From: Centrapalus pauciflorus
Taxonomy: Eukaryota > Streptophyta > Magnoliopsida > Asterales > Asteraceae
Length of the DNA: 64,000 bases
Assembly: GCA_020465985.1 (NCBI GenBank)
Contig: JAANYP010002773.1
Location: 124,001 to 188,000, forward strand
Direction of reading: 5' to 3'
This document shows, piece by piece, positions 11,701 through 20,210 of the stretch (the stretch's first letter is position 1; each line of letters begins with the position of its first letter). Below the pieces are notes generated by a model. That model was not told the DNA's origin and did no database searches. It was given only the letters and a program-made list of their open reading frames with translations. The translations under genes and the position numbers were made by a program.

Positions 11701-12119
11701 TTCAAGCTAATCCGAAGGAGATGCACATGAAAGCTGTGAAGCGGATTCTACGATACCTCAAGTCGAAACCGAAGCTGGGACTTTGGTATCACGCGGAGGG
11801 AGATCTAGAGTTGGAGGCATTCACGGATTCTGACTACGGAGGATGCAGCTTGACGCGCAAATCAACAACTGGAGGTTGTCAATTCCTAGGAGGGAGATTG
11901 GTATCCTGGCAATGCAAGAAACAGACGTCGGTAGCCGTGTCAACGTGCGAGGCCGAGTATGTTGCTGCTGGTAGTTGCTGCTCACAGGTTCTGTGGATAC
12001 AACAACAATTGCGGGATTACGGTTTGGCTTACACTCAAACTCCCATTAGGATAGACAATCAATCTACAATTGCTATAACTAATAATCCAGTTAAACACAG
12101 TAAAACAAAGCAGACATAA
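8535..12119 (+). CDS. Copia B pol polyprotein: protease, integrase, reverse transcriptase, RNase H
   Basis: This is an uninterrupted 1194-codon frame; true pol homology begins near 8710 (GTYDWS), the upstream codons being an out-of-frame reading of gag. Protease: WFVDSGCSRHMTG, Asp at 8946. Integrase: pre-integrase zinc region (WHRRMAHLH, CLPCKKGKQH), then catalytic Asp in HMDLFGP, Asp in RSDNGTEFKN and Glu in NGVAERKNR. Reverse transcriptase: DVKSAFLY and QVYVDDIIFGS. RNase H: TDSDYGGC, CEAEYVAA and IDNQS, so its acidic residues are present. The frame ends early: a small deletion near 12108 shifts it, and the normal C terminus is readable in another frame to 12274 (RHHFIRDCAEKN to GMRNPE). 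The enzymatic core looks intact, while gag is not, so activity in cis is unlikely. Confidence 0.9.
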   Translation: MSRSGTLRQRMSETKGRYVPRAEPASRTVSESVSTAIPSEFICRSSQSSWSSIRCHIRQLDGTYDWSSHPESNARAFMAEVTENRCEGEEQTTRESSPMWVEKTNDQTLLEFAAQMANVESDNTKEITTGPNNKWFVDSGCSRHMTGERSLLTDFKGGNRGFVSFAGNKGGNITGTGVVTNGTIKLDQVYHVDKLVHNLISVSQICDKKNSVLFTDTEALVLKPGFKIPEEWVLMRAPRKNDLYMLDMNKPETSMGPICLLSKASETESVLWHRRMAHLHLRKMNYITKNGLVQGVPMKSFQFEDKCLPCKKGKQHKKTHKSKTQNSITSTFDLLHMDLFGPINNRSLGGSWYCLVITDDYSRFSWVFFLGTKDEMASKLIGFLDQVESSYGTRVKRLRSDNGTEFKNTVIGVYCLSKGIVHQFSAPYEPQQNGVAERKNRTLIEAARTMLSDSKLPTMFWGEAVNTACHILNRVLTVKSLNKTCYEILNKRPPNLTGFEPFGVPCTLLRTKHQPKFGEKADEGYFLAYVPNSPNKRVFNKTNGTVEIVYNIEVTSYTHDPQTGPEWIFDYDKLFESFNIPLDEYAGTIEKDMATLHLNDDGHTFPRTTFQSTFEPTTTKDGSLEVADPETPTTENQTQASNSNSEENVHEEENVESEEVPPLGEIGSNLGDNLRVDEIETSRINKNHPIESIIGNPNEGVRTRSSLNNNTVLLSMINGSEAYHTCLYSCFISQVEPKNVQMALKDNSWVEAMQEELLQFRKLEVWELVPLPRGEVAIGTKWVFKCKRDDRGIVTRNKARLVVKGFNQEEGIDYNEVFAPVARLEAIRLFLAFASFKGFKVYQLDVKSAFLYEKVKELVYVEQPPGFTDPKYLDRVYRLDKALYGLHQAPRAWYETLSNNLLENGFERGRIDSTLFIKRKGERFILVQVYVDDIIFGSSDEQMCKDFEKVMKSKFVMSAMGELTFFLGLQVDQKKEGMFIHQTKYVYDILERFRMEGTKLTVHFSTPIQVNHNLGPGTESDADVDPTLYRAMIGSLMYLTASRPDIMFAVCICARFQANPKEMHMKAVKRILRYLKSKPKLGLWYHAEGDLELEAFTDSDYGGCSLTRKSTTGGCQFLGGRLVSWQCKKQTSVAVSTCEAEYVAAGSCCSQVLWIQQQLRDYGLAYTQTPIRIDNQSTIAITNNPVKHSKTKQT

Positions 12120-12274
12120 GGCATCATTTTATTCGTGATTGTGCTGAAAAGAACTTAATCAAATTGGTAAAAGTGGCAACGGACGATAATAATGCTGATT
12201 TGTTTACCAAAGCATTTGATAAGTCACGGTTTGAATATTTAATTCAACTAAATGGAATGCGCAACCCAGAGTAA

Positions 12275-12705
12275 TTTGACCTTAGTGGTAGTCTATTTCT
12301 TTTTATAGAGGTAATATTTCTTTCTTTTTATGGTAAGTCTGCTAATTTAGGATAGTTTCTATTTTTAGTAAGTTAGTAAGTTATCTTCTTTTATTGCTAT
12401 TTCTTATGAAAAACAAAAGAAAAAAAGAGAGAAAATCATAAAAATACAAAAAAAAAAAAAAGTGACGAAAATTAGCACAGTCGTTACAAACTCTAAGTGT
12501 TTAGGCTTTCACACATAATGCACCTAAAATTCTAAGTGTTATACTTTATTTTAGTTTGATGTGTTGGTAGGCATAATACATATAGGGAGTCTCAAGGCTA
12601 ATAAAATATTCAAGAAAAGTCAAACGTGTCACTAACTTAAATGTATGACCAATCGGTCTTAAATTTTATGTACAAGACATACAAACTTTGAGTCTAAATG
12701 AGGTA
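12275..12705 (+). other. Start of non-coding spacer after pol of Copia B
   Basis: This AT-rich stretch has an A run near 12449-12463 and no supported reading frame. It leads into the candidate RNA domain. Confidence 0.5.
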
Positions 12706-12998
12706 TGCAAACTTTCTGGGGATGTATAGCAACATCAAATACATCTTAAAATGGAAAGAATAGAAAAATCATACAAAATTGAGAGTCAAAAACATGTAAC
12801 TCTGTTGTACGTAAGTACAGACCTGTTGCCTTTGTTTTGATTCGGGTTAGCAAGATAAGTCGCTTTGTTGTACGTCGGTACAGACCTGTCACCGCTGTCT
12901 TGCTAGCTTTAAAAATAAACCTTAAGTCAAACTAAGACACTTTGTTGTATGAAAATACAGACCTGTGTCCGATGTTTGTCTTTTAAAGAAAGTTTGCA
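12706..12998 (+). ncRNA. Candidate structured RNA domain: three similar hairpins inside a long-range stem
   Basis: TGCAAACTTTCT (12706-12717) is the exact reverse complement of AGAAAGTTTGCA (12987-12998). Inside are three units of the form (C)TNTGT, 5-bp stem, 4-base loop, GACCTGT. Unit 1: TGTAC-GTAA-GTACA at 12806-12819. Unit 2: TGTAC-GTCG-GTACA at 12869-12882. Unit 3: TGTAT-GAAA-ATACA at 12946-12959. Unit 3 has changed both sides of one pair (C-G to T-A), keeping the stem; two loops are GNRA type. Each unit also has its own outer stem (12786-12791 with 12835-12840; 12846-12855 with 12898-12907; 12934-12939 with 12977-12982). It lies in the transcript between pol and the downstream ORF. A role in packaging, translation or RNA stability is inference only. 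Confidence 0.55.
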
Positions 12999-13364
12999 AA
13001 TATCAACAGGTTAGAATCATTGTCTGTATGCCTTGATCATAAAAGTATGTTTATGTCTGAGTCACGTAAGATAATATCATGACAAATAAAAATGCCAAGG
13101 GACATTCCGACATTTAGCATGTTTAAAGAGGTAAATACCAACAATCGGCTAAATGGGTATTTCACGACAAACAATCAAAGGAATCAAAAATTCCTAAGTG
13201 TGAAAGTTTAAGTACTGAAAGTGAGTATCTGACACCGCTATCTAATTGAACCTTTCTTTGACTATACTCATCAAAAATATTTTGTTTAGCGTTTAGCATA
13301 GGCTGTAAGTTGGAATAAATGCAGTTTAAGTCTAAGTTAAATTTTTGGTCAACATTTTAAAATT

Positions 13365-13383
13365 TTATTTTTACTTTTACTTA

Positions 13384-13414
<31 letters not shown>

Positions 13415-13430
13415 TTATTTTATTTTTCTA
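13365..13430. repeat. TTTTA/TTTTTA low-complexity tract
   Basis: Consecutive TTTTTA and TTTTA units form a T-rich microsatellite in the spacer of Copia B. Confidence 0.8.
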
Positions 13431-13589
13431 CTTAGGAAAAGGATCAAAAATTACTGAGGGTGCATTCATAGTTGGATAAAATAAACACTGTGTGAAAAAT
13501 CTTGTGCTTAGGATAAAAGACTTGGCATAGTTTATCATGTTACACAATAAAATTGAAAAAGTTGAATTTATTTCAAAATTTTCGAAATT

Positions 13590-14220
13590 TTCTAAGTTTC
13601 AGGGGAAATTTGAGTTTAGGTTAAACTCGAATTGCGGTAACCTCGAATCTGTCAGTAGATTCGAAAGTGGCCATAGACTCGAAGGTAGGTGGTATAAATA
13701 GGTTAACAGTAACGTCATTAAGTCATCTGTTTTCGAATCTATACTCTCGAATCTATTAGGCGATTTCGAATCTATCTGCTCGAGTCTACCGTTTTCCACA
13801 AAAACAACTATTTGTCGAGTTTCTTGCTTAAGTGTTCGATTCTACTGATACATCTAGGTATAATGAACTGGGTTGTACAAGATTCATGTAGTTTTATACA
13901 CCATTTAAGCCAAAAATCACCGATATTTGAAAGTTTATAGGTCGAAATCGTGTGTTTCAAAATTACAAAGTTTGGACCGGTAAATAGTCAAATTAAATGC
14001 ATATATTTGTGATTAGTACCTAGTAGGACTCATGAATGTGATTTTCTAAGTTCAAAATGGTTAAAATCATGGAGTTTGGTGATGATTTGGGCCGACGTGT
14101 TCGAATCTGTTCATGACCAGTCTCGAGTTTGTTAGTAAACTCGAGAAGGTCATTACATTCGAATGAGTCATCAAACTCGAAAAGGAGTTTCTTCGAATCT
14201 GTTTATTCGAATCTGTCATT
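13590..14220 (+). repeat. Second TTCGA-rich block of Copia B
   Basis: At least 14 copies of TTCGAA, CTCGAA, TTCGAG or CTCGAG occur, many as TTCGAATCTGT or CTCGAATCTATT, just upstream of the post-pol ORF. The pattern matches the leader block at 6950-7365. Confidence 0.7.
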
Positions 14221-14373
14221 TTATTTGAATTATTCAATTTAAATTTAATTAAACTTGTAGAAATTCATTTGTGTTGGATTTTGTACTTAAACAAGTTCAA
14301 AATAAAACAAATTTGAATTTAAGCAAGTTTATTGTTTTTTTAATAATTCTAATATTTTATCTATTGTGCAGAT

Positions 14374-17300
14374 ATGGCTGATAGAGTATTCGTGCCTAAG
14401 CATAATATGGTCATTCCCCCTGACCATCATATCCCTGAGGCGCAAGGATTCAGACAGATGTTGGATTTCCTAGTAGAGTCTAGGATTGCGTTTGCATTGT
14501 CTCATAACATTCAAATAGTGATTCCATATGTACGGCAGTTTTACGAGCATCTGCAAGTTGATTGCACTGTCACCCCGACAGTTCTAAGGATTAGAATAGC
14601 TGGACAGCCGTTAGTCTTTTCTGCTGATATACTGCATCAGGTTTTGCAGCTGGGTACTCAAGAAGAAGAAAATGGGCCTATTGACTTTCCCTTAAGTATT
14701 AGGCAAGCAGCTTTTCTGAGGATGGGTTATAGTTTAGATGTTACGAAGACATCTTACATGAAGAGTGGGCTTATTGGGCAGTGGAGATTTTTGGCACACG
14801 TATTCATGGTGTGCTTCGCGGCCAAGAAAGCAGGATTTGATTATATCGTATCAAAGATCCAATCTGGGATAATTGCATTGGTTTATAATCAGAAATTCAG
14901 CTTTTCGGAGATGTTCTTCTCGGAGTTCGTTCATCAAATAACGACTCCAGAGCAGCAAAGATTTTTTCTATATCTTCATTTTATAATGATGCTCATCCGG
15001 CACTTTTTGCCAAACTTGCCGCAGCAAAATGAGATTCAAAGTGTAGCGGTCATGGACAAAAGGATTTTTGCTGATTGCTCCTTGCATAGAGGAAGGTTGG
15101 CAGTTCCGGTCGAGCGACCGTTGTTTTGGAGCTGTAATTGACAGGAACTTTGAAGCACCAGATAATGCCAACTGGGCAGGAGAAGTGGAAGTTCAACTTA
15201 GACAGCCACAACAACAACAACGACAACAACCGCGCCCTCATCAACAGAGGAGACGCCAAAGAGCTTCTGCGAGTCAAACTCTGGCAAGTAGGCCTTCGAC
15301 AAGTCAACCGCAAGAGGTAGAAGAGGCAGGGCCTTCTAGTGTAGCACCTGAATCTGATCCAATCACCCAAACACTGGAAGAAATCTGGGCTTCTGGGCCT
15401 CATGCAAATGAAGAAATTACTGCTGAGCTGGTTGATCAATTACTACAGCCTCCGGAAGGAGAAGAAGATGTTCTTAGGGAAGTTGAGGAATACCAACCTG
15501 AGCAGACCGGTAATGACATGTCATCGTCAGCTACTGAGTCTGATGATTTGGAGGAAATAGAGGTTGAAGCTCCAGAGTCGGTTACAGCCGAACCAACAGT
15601 TCAGATAAGAACTTATGGGTCGAGATTGGTAGTGAATGAAGAAGCTTCAAGGCGGAGAGCATCACGAGAGTCTGATGACTCTGATTTTGAAGAAGAAGAG
15701 ATTGCACCATTAGTGACAAGGCAACGGGCTAAACGTCATTGGTTTATGCAAGGATCTTCCTCAGCTTCAGCCGCACATCCTGAAGTATCTCAACCTCCGC
15801 CTACCCAATCTACCATTCCACCATCACCACCACAAGCTGAACCGTATATCCCATCACCGATCATTCCAACTCCGATACAGTCCATTCCATCCACCTCATC
15901 CACATACACAGACAATCAAAGGTTTTTGCAGCTAAAAGATAGGGTTGACTTCCAACAGATCCAGATCTTAGGCCTAACAACGGCTATCGGTGAGATTCAG
16001 AAGCATAATGCAAATCTGGCTAATGAAAATGCCGACCTGAAAAGGATTGTGGACAAAGTACAGGAAGAGAATTTGGAGCTGAAAACTTTTGTCGCTGATC
16101 AAGCAGCTGAACTAAGATCGATGCGCTCCCTGGTTGAGCAATTAATGAAAAATTTAAAGGCTCAGGGGGAGACATCGTGCCGTGATCAAGAAGTGCGCAG
16201 GGATGATGATGATGATGATAATGAAGGTGACAATGGCAATGATCACAGCACACAAAGACAGAATGAGCCAGTAGATTTTTCTGCTGCTCAGGATGCTCAG
16301 ACTCAGGGGGAGCCGAGTCAATCAGGAGCTGGAATAGGTGAGGCTAGTTCATCAAAGGTCTAAGAAAGTCATGTGCGTGAGATAATTGATGCATTGATGG
16401 ATATTGATGAAGAGCCATTAGAGTTGAATTTTGATTTTGAAGATGATGTGGAGGATTTGGAAGAGGGAGAGTTTGTGCCAGAAGATGTAGCCGATTGGAG
16501 ATCTGATGAGGAGGTTGTGATAGATGAGGACGATAATGTAAACGAAGTAATCATTCAATCCCAACCTGTCACAGAATTATATGAGCATACTGAACAACAT
16601 GTGATAGATATTGATGACATCAAAGTGGCCTCGGTAGATGATTCAGAAATGGAAGAGGCTGAAAGAGAGCCGAGTAGAGCTGAATTGCTAAATCTTTGGT
16701 TCCGCAAGGAAGAGAAGAAAACTGAGCCAAAGATAAAGAAGACGATGAGGATTCCAGGTGCAGAAAACTTCTCTGGAGGTATTATTAGCTGGTTCTTCGA
16801 TAGGGAACTGCAGCTTTTTATTCTAAAGAGAAGAGATGGCCTCCAATACCTAAGGCGCAAGCTTAAAGTTTTCAATACATTGCCGAAGGTAGAGGTGAAG
16901 GAGCTAGCATGGAAAGAGTTAATCAATATCGGAAATGATCCCTATCCTGAAGTGATCGCTAAGATAGTCAGACGAGAAGGGAGATCCGGTAGCTTTGAGA
17001 GACTCAAACCAAGCTCTGGAAAAAGAGTTGAGGATACTTCAAGGATAGATCCGCATACAGGACGACCATGGGCGAAAATGGTTTACAAGCCTGTCAAATG
17101 CTAAAGAAGGGTGCCAATGAAGAAGATGCCTCAAGATATTTTGTCCAACATGAAGTGGTGGTACCTGGATAATGAAACTGCTGAAGCCATCATGGAGGAT
17201 CAAGACGACAAAGTTCTTTTGAGAGTATATGATCCTCTGCATCTGATGAATCTGTCAAAGGAAGATCTGAAGAAGCTTCATGGTCAACATATCTTCTTTC

Positions 17301-17404
17301 ATGAAGGTTGGAGATCTGAAGCCAGAAAGTTCCATAAAGTTGTCAGAGTATGTATAGATGCTGGTATATACGCATGTAGTAGTATCTATAGATCTAGTAC
17401 TTAA
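14374..17404 (+). pseudogene. Copia B post-pol ORF (Sirevirus 'ORF3' position)
   Basis: The ATG at 14374 opens a frame to 15141; the homologous reading moves to another frame near 15090 and then stays open to 17404 except for stops at 16361 and 17102. It would encode about 1000 residues. Order: an N-terminal ~230-residue domain related to that at 3542 in element A; a Gln/Arg-rich stretch near 15205-15275; an acidic Ser-rich part; a Pro-rich region (15790-15900); a coiled coil (15920-16160); an Asp run near 16203-16220; a second acidic region (16390-16660); and a basic C-terminal part. I see no signal peptide or membrane segment, so an envelope role is not supported by the sequence. The function is unknown to me. 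Confidence 0.7.
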
Positions 17405-17433
17405 TCAAAGATGTAATTAGTTAGAAGCTATCG

Positions 17434-17446
17434 TCAAGGGGGAGTC
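17434..17446 (+). promoter_or_regulatory. Polypurine tract of Copia B
   Basis: TCAAGGGGGAGTC directly precedes the 3' LTR start (TGATGGTACACC). This is the plus-strand DNA priming site of the Copia type. Confidence 0.8.
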
Positions 17447-18113
17447 TGATGGTACACCCTGTGTGACGATAGCAGTCTAAGCGATCTAACGTTTTGGTTT
17501 AAGTAATATTCAAAGTATTGAGAATTATCGAGTGTTTGATATATATGTTTATATATGTTTGACAGTTATTGATCGTGTGTTTGAACTTGATGTAGCATAT
17601 TACAAGAAGTTCAAACATAAAGTTCAAAGATTAATTCAAGCATAAGTTAATAACATAAGTTTCAAATACAAGTTAGTCAGATTCGAATTCTACAAGGATT
17701 GGCATTCGGATCTACGTCAGATTCGAATGTGATCCTGGACAGATTCGAATGTGTGTTATGAGGCAGATTCGAGAATGTCATTGAGGACAAACTCGAATGG
17801 GCCTTGGGCCGGATTCGAGTTTGGCGCATGTCAGACTCGAATTAGCCTCTATAATTAGGGATAGACTCGAAATATTATCAGACTTTTTGCAGAGTTCGAG
17901 AGTGATTAAGCAAAAGGCGATTTCGAGTTTATCATCAGTGTTAGTGTTGTTTCAGAGAGAATCTTCTGGTAGGTGCGTTCTTGTGTAGTTCCTACAACTC
18001 GTTGATAGTCTCCGTGTTTCTGGTGAGTGTTGTTACCGTCTACCCGTTAACGAGGATTCCGCACTCGTTGACGGTTCCGCGTCTAGATAGATCTGTGTTA
18101 GGTAGACCTTACA
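17447..18113 (+). repeat. 3' LTR of Copia B
   Basis: It begins TGATGGTACACC and ends CCTTACA. It keeps the U3 stretch missing from the 5' LTR, including a TATA-like segment (GATATATATG near 17538) and four spaced CAGATTCGA copies between about 17680 and 17770. Confidence 0.9.
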
Positions 18114-18190
18114 AGAAGATTCACTGTGATAAAGAGGAGTTGAAAAGAGATTTCATAAAGGCAATAAATCAGAAACTTTCACAATTGTAA
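18114..18190 (+). pseudogene. 3' end of the Copia A post-pol ORF, after insertion B
   Basis: From 18114 the reading KKIHCDKEELKRDFIKAI continues to a stop at 18187-18189. It is the tail of the frame interrupted at 6204. It is too short to mean anything alone but fixes the insertion site of element B. Confidence 0.65.
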
Positions 18191-18295
18191 GTTTTTGGAT
18201 GCCTTAGTTTGTAAATAACAATTTTACTTTGTTTTATTTCCTTATTTGTACAAAAACTTAAAGTCTTGTGTAAAGAATTTAAGTTAGGGGGAGAT
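18191..18295 (+). promoter_or_regulatory. 3' untranslated end and polypurine tract of Copia A
   Basis: The stretch ends in TTAGGGGGAGAT (about 18284-18295), immediately before the LTR start TGTTGGGAAATATTC at 18296, the canonical Copia arrangement. Confidence 0.8.
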
Positions 18296-18966
18296 TGTTG
18301 GGAAATATTCTAAGTATGTCAAGCTGTTAGTTAGATTTCTCAAACTGTTAGTAGATATTCTGTGTAATTACAAAATTCAAGCTGTTAGTTGAGTAAGTTC
18401 GAGCGGCTAGTTCAAAAGTTCGAGCTGCTAGTTCAAAAGTTCAAGCTGCTCAAGTTCAAGCTGCTCAACAGATAAAATTCAAGCTGCTCAACAGTTTAAC
18501 AAACAGAAAGTGCTGAAATTCAGGAAGAGATTTATATTTGAAGATTCAAGCATATCTACTACTAGAAAAATCAGAGTTCCTCAAGGAAACAAATCAGAAG
18601 GCTTTATATACAGATAGAATAGGGTTTTCTAATGAAAATCTGTACGTGCAATTTTGTAATCGTGTGCTTCAATTGTAATTTCTTTCTGATTAAGTTTCTC
18701 AAGCCTCTAAGGTTGTAAAACCCTAAGAACAGTTTGTGTTCTTCGTCTAATCAAACAGATTAGAGGTGATTGTAATCAGTGAGTTGGCAATACAAAAGAT
18801 TTGATTTTTGATTATAATTATGTGTTATTTGTTCTGAAAGTTTTTCTTAAAACACGTGTTATTCCGCAAACTTTTTGATTGGACTTTGATTCAATACAAG
18901 GTTATTGGTTTTATACTCTGATTTATTCAAACCAGTTAATCATAGGTGGTGATTTTGATCCTGACA
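18296..18966 (+). repeat. 3' LTR of Copia A
   Basis: It starts TGTTGGGAAATATTC and is proposed to end ...GATCCTGACA at 18966, where sequence like that near 51371 resumes. A TATATA box lies at about 18605-18610. The other LTR is outside the window, so the 3' boundary rests on TG...CA and the change in flanking repeat. Confidence 0.75.
18319..18495 (+). repeat. Tandem motif array in the U3 of the Copia A LTR
   Basis: About eight imperfect copies of TTCAAGCTGCTAGTTCAAAAG occur, complete near 18398 and 18419 and shorter near 18319, 18340, 18376, 18440, 18455 and 18479. Upstream of the TATA box this looks like an enhancer-type array. Relatives of the motif occur at 3263-3322. Confidence 0.75.
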
Positions 18967-19116
18967 ATTGATATCTTTAAGTATCAACCAAACTCTTTTG
19001 ACATATGCATGTATTTGTTCAATTTGATTGACTTGCACTTTTATCTTCTTTGTAGGAACAATTTTATTGATTATCACTCTTACTCTTTAGAGAAACTAGA
19101 AAAAGAAAGAAATGTG

Positions 19117-19162
<46 letters not shown>

Positions 19163-20210
19163 CATTCAAAATTAAAAAAAAAAAGGAAAGAGTTTTTATT
19201 TTCCTTCATTGCTTTTTATTTATGTGTGTGAGAGACAAAGAGAGACATCATTCAAAATTAAAAAAGAAAAAAAAGAAAAGTTTTTATTTTCCTTCTTGAA
19301 TGTTTGCTTATTTTGGAATGTGGTAAGATAAACGAAATAAGTATTGAAATTAATGGAACGCCAACGTGTATTAACATTAAAATACTAGAAAATTTATATC
19401 TATAGTTTACATTGTATTTTACTTTTGGAGCAACGGTTGGTTAGTTGCGTAAGTGGCGAATATTTGCTTATTTTGGAATGTGGTAAGATAAACGAAATAA
19501 ATATTGTAATTAACGGACAAAACACCCTAGTACTCGAATATTCCAGTTTACATTGGACATTGACTGTTTACTTTTGGAGCAACGGTTGGTTGGTCTCTAA
19601 TCTAATACTATGGATCTTTGGGTATTATTTCGTTACATGTATGATTTTTATACTTTTCTCTGACTTTTTGGATAAGTAAACACAAGTGGTTCAAGTATAT
19701 AAAACTAAAACTTAGCTTGTTTTTGAGTTGATTATTACATCAAAATAAAGGCAAAAAAGGTTTCATATTGATTTACGTAAAAAATGAAGTAAAACAATCC
19801 ATAAACGATCCATGTAAAGCTCAAGAAACCCATTAATAGATCGGATTGTGTGATTTTGGTTACAACAAGATAAGACAATGATTATTTTTTAATTTTATTT
19901 TATTAGGTATGCGTATGATACCATTACTTTTGTTGGCGGTAAAAGCTTTGGGTACTTATTTTGCATGCTTGAGTTCCGATTTGTTTTAGTTGTTTTGCGG
20001 TGAAAAATTGAATAACAGAATCACGAGTAACCACCTTAGTATAGTTCGGTCCGGTTACTTCACTATTAAGGTATCCACTATGTGAGTAGGCTATCTTATC
20101 ACTAGCTGTATTCTATTATTATATAATTTTATTTGATTTCATATTGCCCAACATGAGCTAAACAACACTTCTTTTGAAGTGAGATATCAAGAGGCATTTA
20201 ATGACAAGAA
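18967..20210. repeat. Repeat family R segment, non-coding
   Basis: The segment resembles 51365-51480 and 52430-52800: phrases such as AGTATCAACCAAACTC, the GA microsatellite, and GGAATGTGGTAAGATAAACG recur there. A short piece (about 19305-19440) is repeated in tandem at 19460-19590. No reading frame is supported. Confidence 0.6.
19120..19159. repeat. (GA)n microsatellite
   Basis: About 20 uninterrupted GA units occur; related GA tracts lie at 52463 and 52560 in the paralogous repeat. Confidence 0.95.

Larger units (their letters stand above)
12999..14373 (+). other. Rest of non-coding spacer of Copia B
   Basis: No supported reading frame. It contains a TTTTA-type low-complexity tract at about 13365-13430 and a TTCGA-rich block at 13590-14220, then a short AT-rich leader before the ATG at 14374. 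Confidence 0.5.
6205..18113 (+). mobile_element. Copia element B (Sirevirus-like), inserted in element A
   Basis: The element runs from a 5' LTR (6205-6706) through primer site, gag, pol, a 2-kb non-coding spacer and a post-pol reading frame to a polypurine tract and 3' LTR (17447-18113). Both LTRs start TG and end TACA. The flanks AGAAC (6200-6204) and AGAAG (18114-18118) match at 4 of 5 bases, consistent with a mutated 5-bp target duplication. The reading frame of element A continues across the empty site, which confirms the insertion. LTR stretches that can be aligned (6385-6706 against 17792-18113) differ at only about six positions by eye, so the insertion is fairly recent. Gag and the post-pol ORF carry stops and frameshifts; pol is open. 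Confidence 0.9.
1..18966 (+). mobile_element. Copia element A (Sirevirus-like), 5' truncated by window edge, split by element B
   Basis: The element enters the window inside pol (pre-integrase region), runs through integrase, reverse transcriptase and RNase H to 3163, then has a long post-pol reading frame, a polypurine tract near 18283-18294 and a 3' LTR at 18296-18966. A second Copia (6205-18113) sits inside the post-pol frame: the reading frame stops at 6204 and its last codons resume at 18114. A long reading frame between pol and the 3' LTR is the hallmark of the Sirevirus lineage of Ty1/Copia. The 5' LTR, primer site and gag are outside the window. The element is dead: pol has one deletion and five nonsense codons. 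Confidence 0.85.

Noticed and set aside
18946..19299. 117-codon frame with an Arg-Glu run
   Set aside because: It is mostly the (GA)n microsatellite read through; not conserved in the paralogous segments.
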